This document shows positions 1 through 11,412 of a DNA stretch of 64,000 nt, one piece after another (the first letter of the stretch is position 1; each line of letters begins with the position of its first letter). The DNA lies in NCBI GenBank assembly GCA_036924085.1, contig JAVGWX010000005.1, positions 82,140,666-82,204,665 of the forward strand, written 5' to 3'. The notes below the pieces were generated by a model, which was not told where the DNA came from, ran no database searches, and worked only from the letters and a program-made list of their open reading frames with translations. Origin of the DNA: Ariolimax columbianus. Its lineage: Eukaryota; Mollusca; Gastropoda; Stylommatophora; Arionidae. A program made the translations under genes and the position numbers.

Positions 1-237
1 CAGCCATACCTATGTTTCCAGCCATTCCTATGTTTCCAGCCATACCTACGTTTCCAGCCATACCTATATTTCCAGCTATACCTATGTTTCCAAACCATAC
101 CTATGTTTCCAGCCATACCTATGTTCCAGCAATACCTATGTTTCCAGCCATACTTATGTTTGCAAACCATACCTATGTTTCCACCCATATCTATGTTTCC
201 AGCCATACCAATGTGTCCAGCCATACTTATGTTTTTC
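1..237. repeat. 18-bp minisatellite
   Basis: About 13 copies of an 18-bp unit with core CAGCCATACCTATGTTT, running in from before the window start. The unit is six codons, so stop-free frames result; no sign of a real gene. Units diverge towards the right end, where the array fades into unique sequence. Confidence 0.9.
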
Positions 238-315
238 AGTCACTTAATTACGTTCGCATACTGTAGAAAAAAAATAGGAAATTGAGTAACAAACAATTTG
301 GATTTCAGCCACGAA

Positions 316-494
316 CCTCCAGGTGATGGATGGTCCTTGCTGCAAAGAACGACAAGTTATAGGATATTACGCTTTCTTTATGTCCCCCAAAAAGTGTCAC
401 TATTAACCTAGATTATATTTTCTGGGGTGTCTAGTTAGTAGTATGCCTTAGCTATTGTCATTCTTTGCAGTAAGGTTGACCCATCACCTGGAGG
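316..494. repeat. imperfect inverted repeat, ~41-nt arms
   Basis: Arms at 316-356 and 454-494 are reverse complements at about 34 of 41 positions, including a perfect 14-nt block (CCTCCAGGTGATGG at 316-329, complement at 481-494) and a 17-nt block with two mismatches. The 97-nt spacer is AT-rich. It separates two minisatellites. It could be a small foldback/MITE remnant; no target duplication is evident. Confidence 0.7.
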
Positions 495-504
495 TCATGG
501 ATTT

Positions 505-1125
505 GAATATGTTTCTTCTTGTCTGGTGTATATGTTTTTTGTTGTCTGGTGTAAATGTTTTTTGTTATCTGGTGTATATGTTTTCTGTTGTCTGGTGTAT
601 GTTTTCTGTTGTCTGGTGTATATGTTTTTTGTTGTCTGGTGTATATGTTTTTTCTTGTCTGTTGTCTGGTATATATGTTTCTTCTTGTCTGGTGTATATG
701 TTTTTTGTTGTCTGGTGTATATGTTTTTTTGTTGTCTGGTGTATATGTTTTTTGTTGTCTGATGTATATGTTTTTTCTTGTCTGTTGTCTGGTGTATATG
801 TTTTTTCTTGTCTGTTGTCTGGTATATATGTTTCTTCTTGTCTGGTATATATGTTTCTTCTTGTCTGGTGTATATGTTATTTGTTGTCTGGTGTATATGT
901 TTTTTCTTGTCTGTTGTCTGGTGTATATGTTTTCTGTTGTCTTGGGTATATGTTTTCTGTTGTCTGTGGTATATGTTTTCTGTTGTCTGGTGTATTTGTC
1001 TTCTGTTGTCTGGTGTATTTGTTTTCTATTGTCTCGTGTGAATGTTTTCTTGTTTGATGCATTTGTTTTTCTTGTCTTGTTTAAATGTTTACCTAGTCTT
1101 GTTTTAATGTTTCCTTGTCTGAAAT
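505..1125. repeat. ~23-bp minisatellite
   Basis: About 25 copies of a TG/TTT-rich unit with core TCTGGTGTATATGTTTT, mostly 21-25 bp. Because the length is often not a multiple of three, the same hydrophobic-looking peptide rotates through all three plus frames and leaves all three open. This is a sequence-composition effect; there is no support for a membrane protein. Units degrade beyond about 1040. Confidence 0.9.
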
Positions 1126-1895
1126 ATTTGTTCTTCAGTCAGTATACTGTACTTGTTTTTTGCAATTGCTATTACTAAACTAATGGTCTAAAGAACGTCA
1201 ATGACACTGATAGAGCTTGTTCAGTAATGGAAGTTATAGGTGGGTGATCTACCGTAATGATCATGTTGGTGGTCAGAACAACGGCATCGCTGACATGCTG
1301 GCTTCATCACCAACCAATATTATTAGCACATTTGATGTGACGGGGAATAACATTCTGAGGTCTTTCAATGACTGCCTGTTGGATGGTGTCAAAGCAGTCC
1401 ACAAATCAGCAATTCACAAAAAGACGAGAAATCGAACAAGGTTCGATCGGAGTGGGATTTATGAGAGGGTGGAGCAGGAGTGTGCAAAACCAAATAATGA
1501 AACGTGAGAAACCATCGGTATTCAAACCATTCACCATTTGCTCAGAGAGACTGGTGAACTGTGGGTTAGCCCGGATTGCAGTGAAGTCAATTCTTAACAA
1601 GAGAACAGAACAGAGGAGAACACGAAACTGTTAGCAGAACTGTTGGTTAGTTTGGACAACAAACACGTCGTCTTCTTCTTGTCTCGGTTTCGCCTCTTAT
1701 TATGCTGTACTGTTACTTGATCCTTGAGGAAGCCTGTAGACAAACCTCGAACGTTCGCTCTTGGAGTGGTGGTTTCTGTTACAATTTGTTTTGCAGTATG
1801 AGATTGAGAACTGCATGAAAACCTCTCTTAAGTAGTTGTTTTCAAGCTTAGAATTGATTTCATTTCTCGCTTCTTAGTATTGACACAGTTAAATC
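1126..1895. other. unrecognised stretch with one short open frame
   Basis: A 96-codon open frame (1217-1507, plus) has normal-looking amino acid composition but no family I recognise. At about 1720-1762 lies a short motif (CTTGAGGAAGCC ... CTCGAACGTTCG) reminiscent of the ends of Penelope-like elements, so this may be a decayed transposon. No RT or GIY-YIG motif was found, so the identity stays open. Confidence 0.35.
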
Positions 1896-2640
1896 AATTA
1901 AATTGATAAATGATTAAGGCTGAAAACCAGTAGACCAATTATAAACGAGAAAAAAGAAATTATAAAGAAGATCAATACATGAGAAATGAATACAATTAGT
2001 AGTTGAATTATAATTAGAAACATAGCATTAGCAAATGAACGATTCATAAGAAAGGAAGAAAAAGAATAGAAGAATGATTCACGAGAAAGGAAGAAACAGT
2101 AGAAAAACGATAAATGACAAAGGAATAACATTTGTAGGATGAGAAATAACAAATAATACAATTAGTAGGGGCATGATAAATGAGAAATAATGCAGTTAGT
2201 AGATGAATGATAAGTGAGAAAGGAATAGAATTAGTAGATTCATGAAAAATAGGAAAGTTAAAACACTAAGTAGATGCATGATAAGTGAGAGGGACGTAAG
2301 TTTGGAAAATGAATGAATCATGAGAAAGGAATCAAATCGATAGATCAATACAAAATCAGAAGCGAAATCCGTTAGTAGATGAACGATATATTACAAATGA
2401 ATTGAATTATTTGAATAACGATAAATGAGAAAAAAATACAATTAGTACGTTTCAGGACATAACCAATTTAATAAACACAACTACACGCTATTTGCTAATA
2501 CGAACAGAAAAAAACTTGGGAACGAATGGTAAATGGTAAAGAAAGACAATAAGTATAACAATGATAAATGGGAATGAACGAAAAATATTCGAAGAATGCA
2601 AATGAGAAAGGCAGATATTTAAATGAAGAGTGACAAATGA
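1896..2640. repeat. degenerate AT-rich minisatellite, ~36-42 bp
   Basis: Recurring phrases such as GATAAATGAGAAA followed by AATTAGTAGATGAATG repeat with a spacing of roughly 36-42 bp. Units are strongly diverged with frequent indels, so this looks like an old array. Open frames here are by-products. Confidence 0.7.
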
Positions 2641-3464
2641 CAGAAGCAGATTGTTAGTCACATTGCCCTAAGGAGCATTTGGTGATAACTGAGAACTCTA
2701 TATCAATTTAATTTCAGGCGATAATAGCATTTTGTACCCAATCCTGCAACACATCCTTTCAACCAACCTCATTCAAATGTTGCTATCCATCTCAGTTTCT
2801 CAATCACATCTCTAGTCGAAATCTGATCTGTAACTCGGTCAGAAATTGCCATCGGCTTCGCATCATTTTTGATCGATGGACACGAGGTTCTCAATAAATA
2901 CATTGATTGGTTCCGTAAGCACCGTCTTCTTCTATTTTTCGTTGTTGGTGATTAGTCGTTTTGAATCTTCAATATTCGTCTAATTCTTGATCTCAAACCA
3001 CCACCTCGAGGGTGCAAGAACGGAATCTTCCTGTCTTCCGATTCTAAAAGACATGCTATTCGTTTTTGAATTTCTGTGTTATCTTTCTATAAAACATGAA
3101 ACATTGTTTATAACTTAGAAGGTTGGTGTGAACGGTGAGCTGTGAAAATTCAAGAGTTGGAGTGTCTTCTACCTTACGGGCAGATTCTTTAACAATCATC
3201 TGTAGCTTAAACACGAAAACCATTTGTGACAACAACAAAAATACAATAAATACATTTGTGACATTAATTATTGTTTTCCAAATGGTGGGGGAGAGGGTAC
3301 AAGGTTTGCAGGAAATAACAGAGCTAGTAACAATTCATAATAAAGTAGTAGTTAGTTGACGAAATTTTATGAAAATTCGTACCATGGTAATTGTTTCGTT
3401 TCCTCTTGAAAATTGCCCATTTTTGAGTGGTTGCTAGATCATGTCATTGTTTCTTCTTCTTCTA
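2641..3464. other. no recognisable feature
   Basis: Unique-looking AT-rich DNA. A minus-strand stretch around 2780-2870 faintly resembles the C-terminal part of a non-LTR RT but not enough to call. Short open frames on both strands show no motif. Confidence 0.5.
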
Positions 3465-3660
3465 CGATGATTCTCAATGTTTCGCTACCAAGCCCTGAAC
3501 AGGGCTTTGCAAGTAGCAGGATGTAGTCCGGAGACCGGAATGTGTTGTGTCGCTAGTTTACAGCTTCACGGCGATATTTGCATTTTCTGTACGACACATC
3601 CGTTTCCGCCAGGGACGTCATTGTTAAATCATACCATTCTAAAATGGCATTCCCTCCAGA
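3465..3660 (+). repeat. dispersed repeat R1, copy 1 (partial, diverged)
   Basis: Shares a long alignable stretch with 12125-12475 and 17930-18275: the phrases CTACCAA, GTAGCAGGATGTAGTCC, GAATGTGTTGTGTCGC, TTTACAGCTT and GCGATATTTGCA occur in the same order and spacing. This copy loses similarity after about 3640. The three copies define a non-coding interspersed family, probably a nonautonomous element. Confidence 0.75.
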
Positions 3661-3870
3661 AGAAAGACATGGTAACATTTTAATTTTTTTTTACACACAT
3701 CTAAAAGTTACAATTCGAGATGATTTATTAAAGAGTTTCCAGACAAAGGTTGGTTTGAACAAACTTTTGCGCAAGATAGATGAAACTGGTTCAGTCTAAC
3801 GTCATGTCGTATTTAGTTTTGTTTATCTTTCAACAAGTTCGCGTACCAGCTCATCATGCTCATTGTGCTC

Positions 3871-4092
3871 GACAAACCTGGTTTGTTAACATCATAAAGC
3901 ATAACACTGTTGAACACAAACCTAGTTTGTTAACATCATAAAGCATAACACACTGTTGAACACAAACCTGGTTTGTTAACATCATAAAGCATAACACACT
4001 GTTGAACACAAACCTGGTTTGTTAACATCATAAAGCATAACACACTGTTGAACGCAAACCTGTTTTGTTAACAGCCCAATGCATAACACACT
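3871..4092. repeat. 46-bp minisatellite, ~5 copies
   Basis: Five consecutive copies of a 46-bp unit containing AAACCTGGTTTGTTAACATC and CATAAAGCATAACACAC. Each unit carries the short palindromic phrase AAACCTGGTTT. The first copy lacks 2 bp and the last is the most diverged. Confidence 0.9.
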
Positions 4093-5290
4093 GATCTCAA
4101 TACTGGAATGAAAAGTGGAGTACGGACGCACCAGAGATAAATTGCGCTAAATAGCCGGAGGATACAATCACAGATAGACAGGGGAAAGGCTGACAGATTA
4201 CTCCATCATGGCGGAGACAAAAAGGACGTTGGAGATCCACTACAGCCAACCTTTGAAGGGGAGATGGCCCGTGAACTGAACTGATTAAGACATCCACCTG
4301 AACACGAAAGCTAACTTGTGCCGATGTTGTCTGGCCTTTATCACACACACGGCCCTCACGAAAATCACTCTATAACCAAGTGCAGACTGACGATATCACA
4401 CGGTTTTACTATTCTTCTCCCCTTTTAGTTCGTCATCAATTATCCAGATCATTGGCTTCAACAAATATATTTATCAACTCAAGATTCCTGACATTGCGGT
4501 AGATTTCCTCAAAGATGAGTGGACCCTTACATTGTACAGGGTCAAGCACATCTCCTTGGGTCGAGTGTCACTTCCATGTGTCATTATTTATGTCTCTCTT
4601 CACGAAGTGCGATAAGTTGCATGCACTGCGTTTTGCGCCAAGATCCAGTGCAACCGTCTTCAGCATATCCTATTTCTGAGAGCGAGGTGAGGAGGGGGAG
4701 GGGTGACGGGAAAAAAGGGATGTGGGGTAGTTTTAACTCCACAATTACTTTTTTGACCCCAGCCATCCTGCATAGCATCAGTTGTTAATTATCAGAGCCG
4801 TCTCTCCTACGAAATCTGTATTACTGGAATATCGAATCATTCTAACAAGCGTGAACATTACCGTAGATGTAGTTGGTTGAGCTATTCACTTGTTACTTCT
4901 GGAAGCACGTAAAATAATGTATGTCAAACATTGTGTCGTAGCACACTAATGTGTCGCAAAATTTGGTTAAATTTGCTTTACGAAGTTTGTTTCGTTTATG
5001 ATCAAGCAAATCTTACAATGTTACTTCAGTCTGAAAAATGTAATTTTGAGTTCCTTCAAATAAAATTATAAGTTGTCCCAAAATAGCGTATTTAATTTAA
5101 TCCAAATCCGTAACTCATTCAAATACTTCCAACGGCTTCCAGTCAACAAACATAATAACAACATTTCCGATGCCACAGATGGGCGACTCATTATCCACTG
5201 GTTAACAGTGGCCCAAGACAGTGACCGTTGGAAGAGAAATTGGGACCCGCATTGGAGTAACAGCCGCTGAACATCGAGTCGTCCAGTATG
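4093..5290. other. no recognisable feature
   Basis: Mixed-composition DNA without tandem structure or protein motifs. Open frames of under 110 codons on both strands overlap one another and show no family resemblance. Nothing here supports an exon, although a small host exon could escape inspection. Confidence 0.5.
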
Positions 5291-5297
5291 CCAGTAT

Positions 5298-5515
5298 ATA
5301 TATATATATATATACACACAAACAAACGTGTTATTCACTTTTCCTTTTCCATATCTGTTGTTATAAAAGATGCGCTGAAGTATCGATTCGTACACGGCTC
5401 GATGTCAAATAGTGCATTGAGTGAACTATGCGTATTCGGACGAATAGTAAAATTCCTACTTTCTATTTACCTCTCGCTTATGATCTTTATACATGCATGT
5501 ATATATCTTTATATG

Positions 5516-5575
<60 letters not shown>

Positions 5576-5640
5576 TATACATATATGTGTGTGTGTGCGT
5601 GTGTGTGTGTGTGTGTAAATATATATATATATATAAATAT
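5298..5640. repeat. (TA)n and (TG)n microsatellites
   Basis: A short TA/CA run at about 5298-5326 and a compound TA-TG-TA tract at 5519-5637 that interrupts otherwise unique AT-rich DNA. Tyr/Ile and Cys/Val open frames across them are artefacts. Confidence 0.95.
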
Positions 5641-6284
5641 TGCTGTATATGCACATAAATTTTTGGTTCTTTTTAATTATATATTTATGTGTCTCTCCAT
5701 TTATATGCACGTGTACTGGTTTCTGTTCTGCGTATAATAGTTTCATTAATCAATCAATCAAAACAGTTCATCTCTCGGTGATGCATTCATATATTCAACA
5801 AATGCACACCCAGTCCTTCTGTCCGGTGTCATCCTTTCTAACTCAATCCATTTCTTCCATTTTTTCTGTATATTTGTTGCAACCCCTCTTTTACAAAACA
5901 GAGACTATATTGCAATGCGATATCACGTTCCCGTTAATGTGTGCCAGATTTAGCACCAGTGTCTTCTCTTCGTGTCAAGTACCACCGATATATGTCCTGT
6001 CCATACAAACAGTTCCACTTTGGGCCCTTTATCATACGATTTCAATCCCTGTATTCAACGCAGGCTGCCTTTGATGAAAGCATCAATCTTAATCGTTGTA
6101 CTTCTCGATGTTGCAAAAGATAGCCATGCAACGGGACCATCTTTACATTAGAGCTTGAGATTTTTGTGGCAGACTTGCTGTTGACTTCCATAAATTTCCC
6201 AGTACAAGAAAAATACCTCTTGTCAACTGTATTCTTATTTTGATATCTTTGTGTTTATATTTCATATGTGAAACCTCATCTCTA
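5641..6284. other. no recognisable feature
   Basis: Gene-free as far as I can see. A 144-codon plus frame (5640-6074) begins in the microsatellite and continues into unique sequence with no recognisable motif. Confidence 0.45.
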
Positions 6285-6560
6285 GTTTAAGCCTAAAAAC
6301 GAGAACTCTAAACTAGTTCTGGCCTAAATATTGGACCTTAACACTAGTTCAGGCCTAAATATTGGACTTGTACACTACTACAGGCCTAAACATTGGACCT
6401 ATACACTAGTTCAGGCCAAAACATTGGACCTGTACACTAGTTCGGGCCTAAATATTGGACCTGTACACTAGTTCAGGCCTAAACATTGGACCTATATACT
6501 AGTTCAGGCCTAAAAACGAAGAATCTTATCTAGTGCATGCCTAAATACTGGACTTTTGCA
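6285..6560. repeat. 31-bp minisatellite, array 1
   Basis: About eight units of 31 bp with cores TTCAGGCCTAAA and ATTGGACCTGTACACTAG. Adjacent to a second 31-bp array with a partly shared core (see 6585-6830). Confidence 0.9.
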
Positions 6561-6584
6561 CTAGTTAATTGTCGAAAAACAAAA

Positions 6585-6830
6585 CCTCTATACTAGGTCA
6601 GGATGGAATGCAAAACCTCTACACTAGGTCAGATCGGAATACGAAACCTCTACACTAGGTCAGAGAGAAATGCGAAATCTCTACACTAGGCCAAGTCGGA
6701 ATACGAATCCTCTATACTAGGTCAGGGTGGAATGCGAAATCTCTTTAATAGGTCAGGGTGGAATACGAAATCTCTATACTAGGTCAGGTTGGAATACGGA
6801 ACCTCTACACCAGGTCAGGTCGGAATACCG
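6585..6830. repeat. 31-bp minisatellite, array 2
   Basis: About eight units of 31 bp with cores CTCTACACTAGGTCAG and GGAATACGAAAC. It shares the unit length and the ACACTAG-TCAG segment with array 1, but half of the unit differs, which suggests a common origin followed by replacement of part of the unit. Confidence 0.9.
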
Positions 6831-7789
6831 AATTTTTTGTTGCAGAGGAGAGAGCGCAAGCTGCTTCAATCGCGTCACATTTCTACTCAATATCCATTGT
6901 GACCAGTAGGCGGATCCGTTGATGGGAGAACAGCAGCGGCGATGTAGATCGTCTATTGTATGACCAGATTTCAGTTAATGCTGACTCAGACGAATAAGTT
7001 CTCAGTTCCACTCAGATAACGGCGAAGAGTGTGGACGATAGGGGTTCTGGTAGCTCGCTGGATGTACACACCACATATGAGGTGCCTCTCTCTCTGCTAG
7101 GCCCGCGAATGATGTCAAAAACGTGAAATCTGGGAATTGCGGATAGTGGCAGTAGCAGTGTCATCATCCAAGACGAGGTCGTTAATGAACTCCAAAACGT
7201 CATTCCAACACTTTGACAATTTTCTTACTACGAATACCCTGGAGACCAGGATGTAGGCTCTTACATCTTATCAGACAACAGTAATGATCAGTACAATGGA
7301 TCTAGATTAGGTCCCGAATGTTCGAAGGCTCAACGTCTGCTACCAACTCATGATATAGCCAGCCCTTGCGAACTACACGAAGCAATGATTGAGCATGGAG
7401 ACAATCTTTAATAAGATTAAGATAGTCACCTTAGAGCCGAAGTCATCGCCTCACTCTCCGATCAACCAAGAATTGTTATTCCTAGTATAATCTGCGATCT
7501 CTATAACACTTATTCTCCAAAGGTAGTACCTGCTATACATCGATGTTCCTAATACCCAACAAAAGATGATACGTCACACAATCAAGATTTTAACACATGA
7601 ACCCATTGAGCAATAACTGGTACAGGACTACACACACCCATTCGAAACATTCCATATCTATCTGAATACGCTGCTTTTAGGAAACTGCTAGATCCTCCAA
7701 GGTCAGATAAATGCATCAGATATGTCAATGTGTATCAAACAATCTGCCTCCGCAAGGTACCTACTTCGCCGCGTGTAGAGTAACAACAG
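6831..7789. other. no recognisable feature
   Basis: Unique-looking sequence upstream of a decayed RT fragment. It could hold unrecognisably diverged upstream parts of that element. No open frame longer than 63 codons. Confidence 0.45.
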
Positions 7790-8190
7790 AACCCCCTTCC
7801 AATCCAAACTACGAATCTACCAGTCAAGTATGATTCATGTACTTCTGTTTGCCTCTAAGACATGAACCCTGCTTAAACGTGACATATCAAGCCTCTTCGC
7901 CTTCCAGGCGCAAATTCAGAAATATGTTCTCGGAATCCGGTGGAATGACCTCACACGAAATGCAGAGATCACTGCCCTTCTGGTCTGGGAAAACTAGGAC
8001 CACAGTCGTTTTTTCCTGTTTGATATGTTGTCCCCCTGGCACAGGATGTCCCGGCCCATCAGATTCTACACAAAGTTGTCCGCTATGCCAAACAGCACCC
8101 ACCGGTTTGTTGGAAGCACAGAGAGTACGCCCCCGTACATCATGGTGTCGACAGGTGATTGACTCTCCATTAGTTATTGACAACTTGCCG
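7790..8190 (+). pseudogene. decayed non-LTR retrotransposon RT, C-terminal fragment
   Basis: Reading through frameshifts and stops, the plus strand encodes the tail of an RTE/craniofacial-type reverse transcriptase: TKLRIYQSSMIHVLLFAS then KRDISSLRAFQAQIQKYVLG, IRWNDLTRN, a gap, then PLAQDVPAHQILH and PRTSWCRQ. These match the known order in such elements: Y-x-S-LLYGSETW, then a helix ending in ILGIRW, then GHV-RM-like, then GRPRTxW. At least two frame changes and an in-frame TAG near 8000 make it nonfunctional. The younger element at 8302 is inserted just downstream. No upstream RT palm motifs are recognisable. Confidence 0.75.
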
Positions 8191-8289
8191 CTAGAATTGT
8201 ACATGGTAGTTGTGAATCTACACAGCGGGCCTCTGGCGTCTAATCAAACTTTACTATTATTATTTTCATGGAACTAAATAACAACTAAC

Positions 8290-8805
8290 AAACACGTGCA
8301 GTCACACTGCAACATCCAAGGCAACGAGGAGGCAGACAGACTGGCAAAAGAAGGTGCAAGACTACCACAAACATATACTAGTATGACGTACGAAGAGTCA
8401 AAACGGCTTATTAGAGCTAGATACATGACCAAATGGGAAACCGAACATACTGGTTACACAAAAAACGATGCCTATTACCAGTTGAACCGAAGAGAGCAGG
8501 TCGTTGTCTTCAGACTTCGCACTGGCCACAATAGACTGAGGTACCACCTATTCAACAAATTGAAGATAGGGTGTACCGACGAATGCCCGTGCGGTACTGG
8601 TAAAATGACCGCTGAACATCTGCTGCAGAACTGCCCGACATACGAGGATCAGAGAGAGCAGATGTGGCCATCACCAGTGGAACTGCAAGACAAGCTCTAT
8701 GGCAGTGGCGACAGCCTCAGGATGACCGCCGCTTTTTTCGAAAAAATAATGGTTACTGTCTGACTGCGTAAGAAGAAGAAGAAGAAGAAGAAGAAACACG
8801 TGCAG
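8290..8805 (+). mobile_element. 5'-truncated RNase H-type non-LTR element (family A, copy 1) with 12-bp target duplications
   Basis: The insertion 8302-8793 is bounded by identical AAACACGTGCAG at 8290-8301 and 8794-8805. The 3' end is a (GAA)n tract, as at the second copy (30742-32309, minus). Truncation at the 5' end, a simple-repeat 3' tail and a direct flanking duplication are the hallmarks of target-primed reverse transcription. The flanking sequence appears to be the older RT relic at 7790. Confidence 0.9.
8302..8763 (+). pseudogene. RNase H C-terminus plus CCHC-type tail of a Jockey-like polyprotein
   Basis: The open frame enters the element inside the last RNase H motif (SHCNIQGNEEADRLAKEG, with the final catalytic Asp in EAD) and continues uninterrupted to TGA at 8761-8763. 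The following ~130 residues are the C-terminal domain typical of these elements: RREQVVVFRLRTGHNRLR, then the cysteine/histidine cluster CPCGTGKMTAEHLLQNC, then a short tail. There are no internal stops, so the copy is young, but it lacks endonuclease, RT and most of RNase H and cannot be autonomous. There is no host promoter and no reason to think it is expressed. Confidence 0.9.
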
Positions 8806-8993
8806 ATATAATTTCAGGGTATTAGACAGAAGAATGAGAGCCTGATCATCTCGTCTATGTATAACATTAATAACGACAAAAATCGTTTCCAACAGAATAT
8901 TCTAATTTGCTCCGGAAAACAGAATAAACGTACTACTATCTACTCACTATGCACGTCGTACAAGACGACTATTAGAAGGATGAGACTGGCAAA

Positions 8994-9664
8994 ATCAAAA
9001 TATGATCCAAGTAGAACATCAAAATATGATCCAATTACAACATCAAAATATGATCCAAGTACAACATCAAAATATGATCCAATTACAACATCAAAATATG
9101 ATCTAAGTACGATATCAAAATATGATCTACAACATCAAAATATGATCCAAGTACAACATCAAAATATGATCCAAGTACAACATCAAAATATGATCCAAGT
9201 ACAACATCAAAATATGATCCAATTACAACATCAAAATATGATCTAAGTACGATATCAAAATATGATCTACAACATCAAAATATAATCCAAGTACAACATC
9301 AAAATATAATCCAAGTACAATATCAAAATATGATCCAAGTACGACATCAAAATATGATCGAAGTACAACATCAAAATATGATCCAAGTACAACATCAAAA
9401 TATAATCCAAGTACAACATCAAAATATAATCCAAGTACAATTTCAAAATATGATCCAAGTACGACATCAAAATATGATCCAAGTACAATATCAAAATATG
9501 ATCCAAGTACAACATCAAAATATGATCCAAGTACAACATCAAAATATAATCCAAGTACAACATCAAAATATGATCCAAGTACGACATGAAAATATGACCT
9601 AAGTACCATATCAAAATATAATCCCAGTACAACATCAAAATATGATCCAAGTACAACATCATAA
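8994..9664. repeat. 24-bp minisatellite
   Basis: About 27 copies of a 24-bp unit with core ATCAAAATATGATCCAAGTA. Several units lack 6-12 bp. The unit is eight codons, giving open frames on both strands (plus frames rich in Q, H and N; minus frames with a YLDHILML-type repeat). None is a credible gene. Confidence 0.95.
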
Positions 9665-9689
9665 GTTAACCCAATCAATTACCTTCGTA

Positions 9690-10057
9690 AAGGTTGTGCT
9701 TGAGGAAAGTGATTAAGGAAAGTCATCGGTGTTACTAGAAGAGACAGAATGCGGAACGACGACATTCGAAGTATGGTCGGCACTACGTCTTGTGTCCGAT
9801 ACATTTCCAGGCAGAAAATAAGTTGGTTCGGTCATCTCATGAGAATGAAACCTCATCACCTTCCACTGATGGCGTACAACGCTGGTAGATCTGACTACAG
9901 GGCAATGGAGCGGCGGCGAGGTAGGTGGATAGATGGCATTAGAGTGATTGTGCAGCTACAAGGGCTCATAATGACCGATGTAACGCACTTGGCGCAGGAT
10001 AAACGACTTAAGCTTCCTACGCCGCTAAACGGCACAAGTGGAAAGAAAACTAACTAA
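9690..10057 (+). pseudogene. non-LTR RT C-terminal fragment (family H)
   Basis: Translates as the last ~115 residues of an endonuclease/RT element: VTRRDRMRNDDIRSMVGTT, RYISRQKISWFGHLMRMKPH, then RRRGRWIDGI and ending HLAQDKRLKLP with TAA near 10057. The WFGHLMRM and RGRWIDG motifs are diagnostic of the RT C-terminal region. The reading frame is open from 9749, and upstream similarity begins near 9690 out of frame, so the element is 5'-truncated just beyond the 24-bp array. The 3' flank is a G-rich stretch with no clear tail. Confidence 0.8.
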
Positions 10058-10184
10058 TGTTGTGCGGAACAGTGAAACTGAGGGATTTGGGAGGGGGGAG
10101 ATGATCTGTGTAATAACTCATATTGTAACTTTAACATCGCCAGTACATATTTTCATTGTTGCATATGCTACATAGATTGCGTAC

Positions 10185-10640
10185 ATTTCACTTCGCTACA
10201 AACATTAATTGCACTACATCCACTAAATTACGCTACAAAATATTACGCTACAAACACTAAATTGCACTACATCCACTAAATTACGCTACCAAATATTACG
10301 CTACAAACACTAAATTGCACTACATTCACTAAACTACGCTACAAAATATTATGCTACAAACACTAAATTACACTACATCCTTAAATTACGCTATAAAATA
10401 TTACGCTACATACACTAAATTACGGCTCATACGGTAGATTGTGTTACATAAAATAAATGTCACTACATACAATAAATGTCACTACATACACTAAGTTATG
10501 CTACAGACGCTAAATTTTGATTGCGCTTCATACACTAATTTGGAATTAAACTACATGCACTAAATGTAGCTACTTACACTTAACTTAAATTACGCTACGT
10601 ACACTGAATTGAGCTACATGCACAAAATAAATATATGGCT
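10185..10640. repeat. degenerate ~19-20-bp minisatellite (CTACA-CACTAAATT family), array 1
   Basis: Units such as GCTACAAACACTAAATTGCA recur with length variation, partly organised in a ~53-bp triplet in which every third unit is shortened. The unit belongs to the same family as the array at 12815-13400. Confidence 0.85.
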
Positions 10641-11131
10641 ACAGACACTGTATGACCGATTCGATCTCTTATCTAGAAATCACTGGTCAGTGGCACCATT
10701 TATTATTCTTTAACAGACCTTTCCTTTCTCCAATCAATTTATATTACCGTTGCGCATAGCTATCTTTTCTCCCCTTCACTTAATGTTTCCCGTCTCATAT
10801 GAAAAATAAAGTAAACACGAAAACTGATTCTTTCATAACAAAAACATGGTTAATCATTTATTTATACAATTTAGTCAATCACATTATTTATTTTTTAATG
10901 TAGGACTGAATTCTCTTGTCGGAGAAATTTTGTAATTAACTGGATGGAACCTAATGATATTTTCCCAGTCCTATAGCAGGTCCTACTTGTTTCTAATATT
11001 TCTAACAAAAGCATCTAATAAATTAAATTATCAACTTGGGTTTGTGGTCCTTGTCTCTGGTAGTGTGACTGGCAGCTTCTGTCCATCTGGTCTCTGCTGT
11101 GAAACCAAAGATATCTCACACGTGTTTTGGG
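10641..11131. other. no recognisable feature
   Basis: AT-rich linker between two arrays. A 75-codon frame (10954-11181) runs into the 49-bp array and has no recognised motif. Confidence 0.45.
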
Positions 11132-11412
11132 AAGGGATCACTGGTATTCGTGATATACCCATTCTGATTAGTTTTTTTTAATCGGATCCCTGGTGTTAGG
11201 GGTTCTCCCGTTTTGATCGTGTTTTGAGATGGGATCCCTGGTGTTTGTGGTATACCCGTTCTGAATCGTGTTTTGAGATTTGATCCCTGGTATTTGGGGT
11301 ACACCCGTTCTAATCGTGTTTTGGAATGGGATCCATGGTGTTTGGGGTACACCCATTGTGGATCGTGTTTTGAGATGGGATCCCTGGTGTTTGGGGTACA
11401 CCCGTTCTGACT
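11132..11412. repeat. 49-bp minisatellite, ~6 copies
   Basis: Six units of about 49 bp with cores GGGATCCCTGGTGTTTGGGG and TCGTGTTTTGAGAT. Overlapping minus-strand frames (NTRDPI-type repeats) are repeat artefacts. Confidence 0.9.

Noticed and set aside
455..1178. Three overlapping plus-strand frames of up to 207 codons, rich in Val/Cys/Phe
   Set aside because: They are the same ~23-bp repeat read in three rotating frames; composition alone keeps them open.
2760..2880. Minus-strand resemblance to an RT C-terminus (DRVT ... RDVIEKLRW)
   Set aside because: Only two short blocks match and the GHV and RPRxxW motifs are absent.
9223..9678. 151-codon minus frame with YFDVVLGS-type repeats
   Set aside because: Direct translation of the 24-bp minisatellite, with equally open frames on the other strand.
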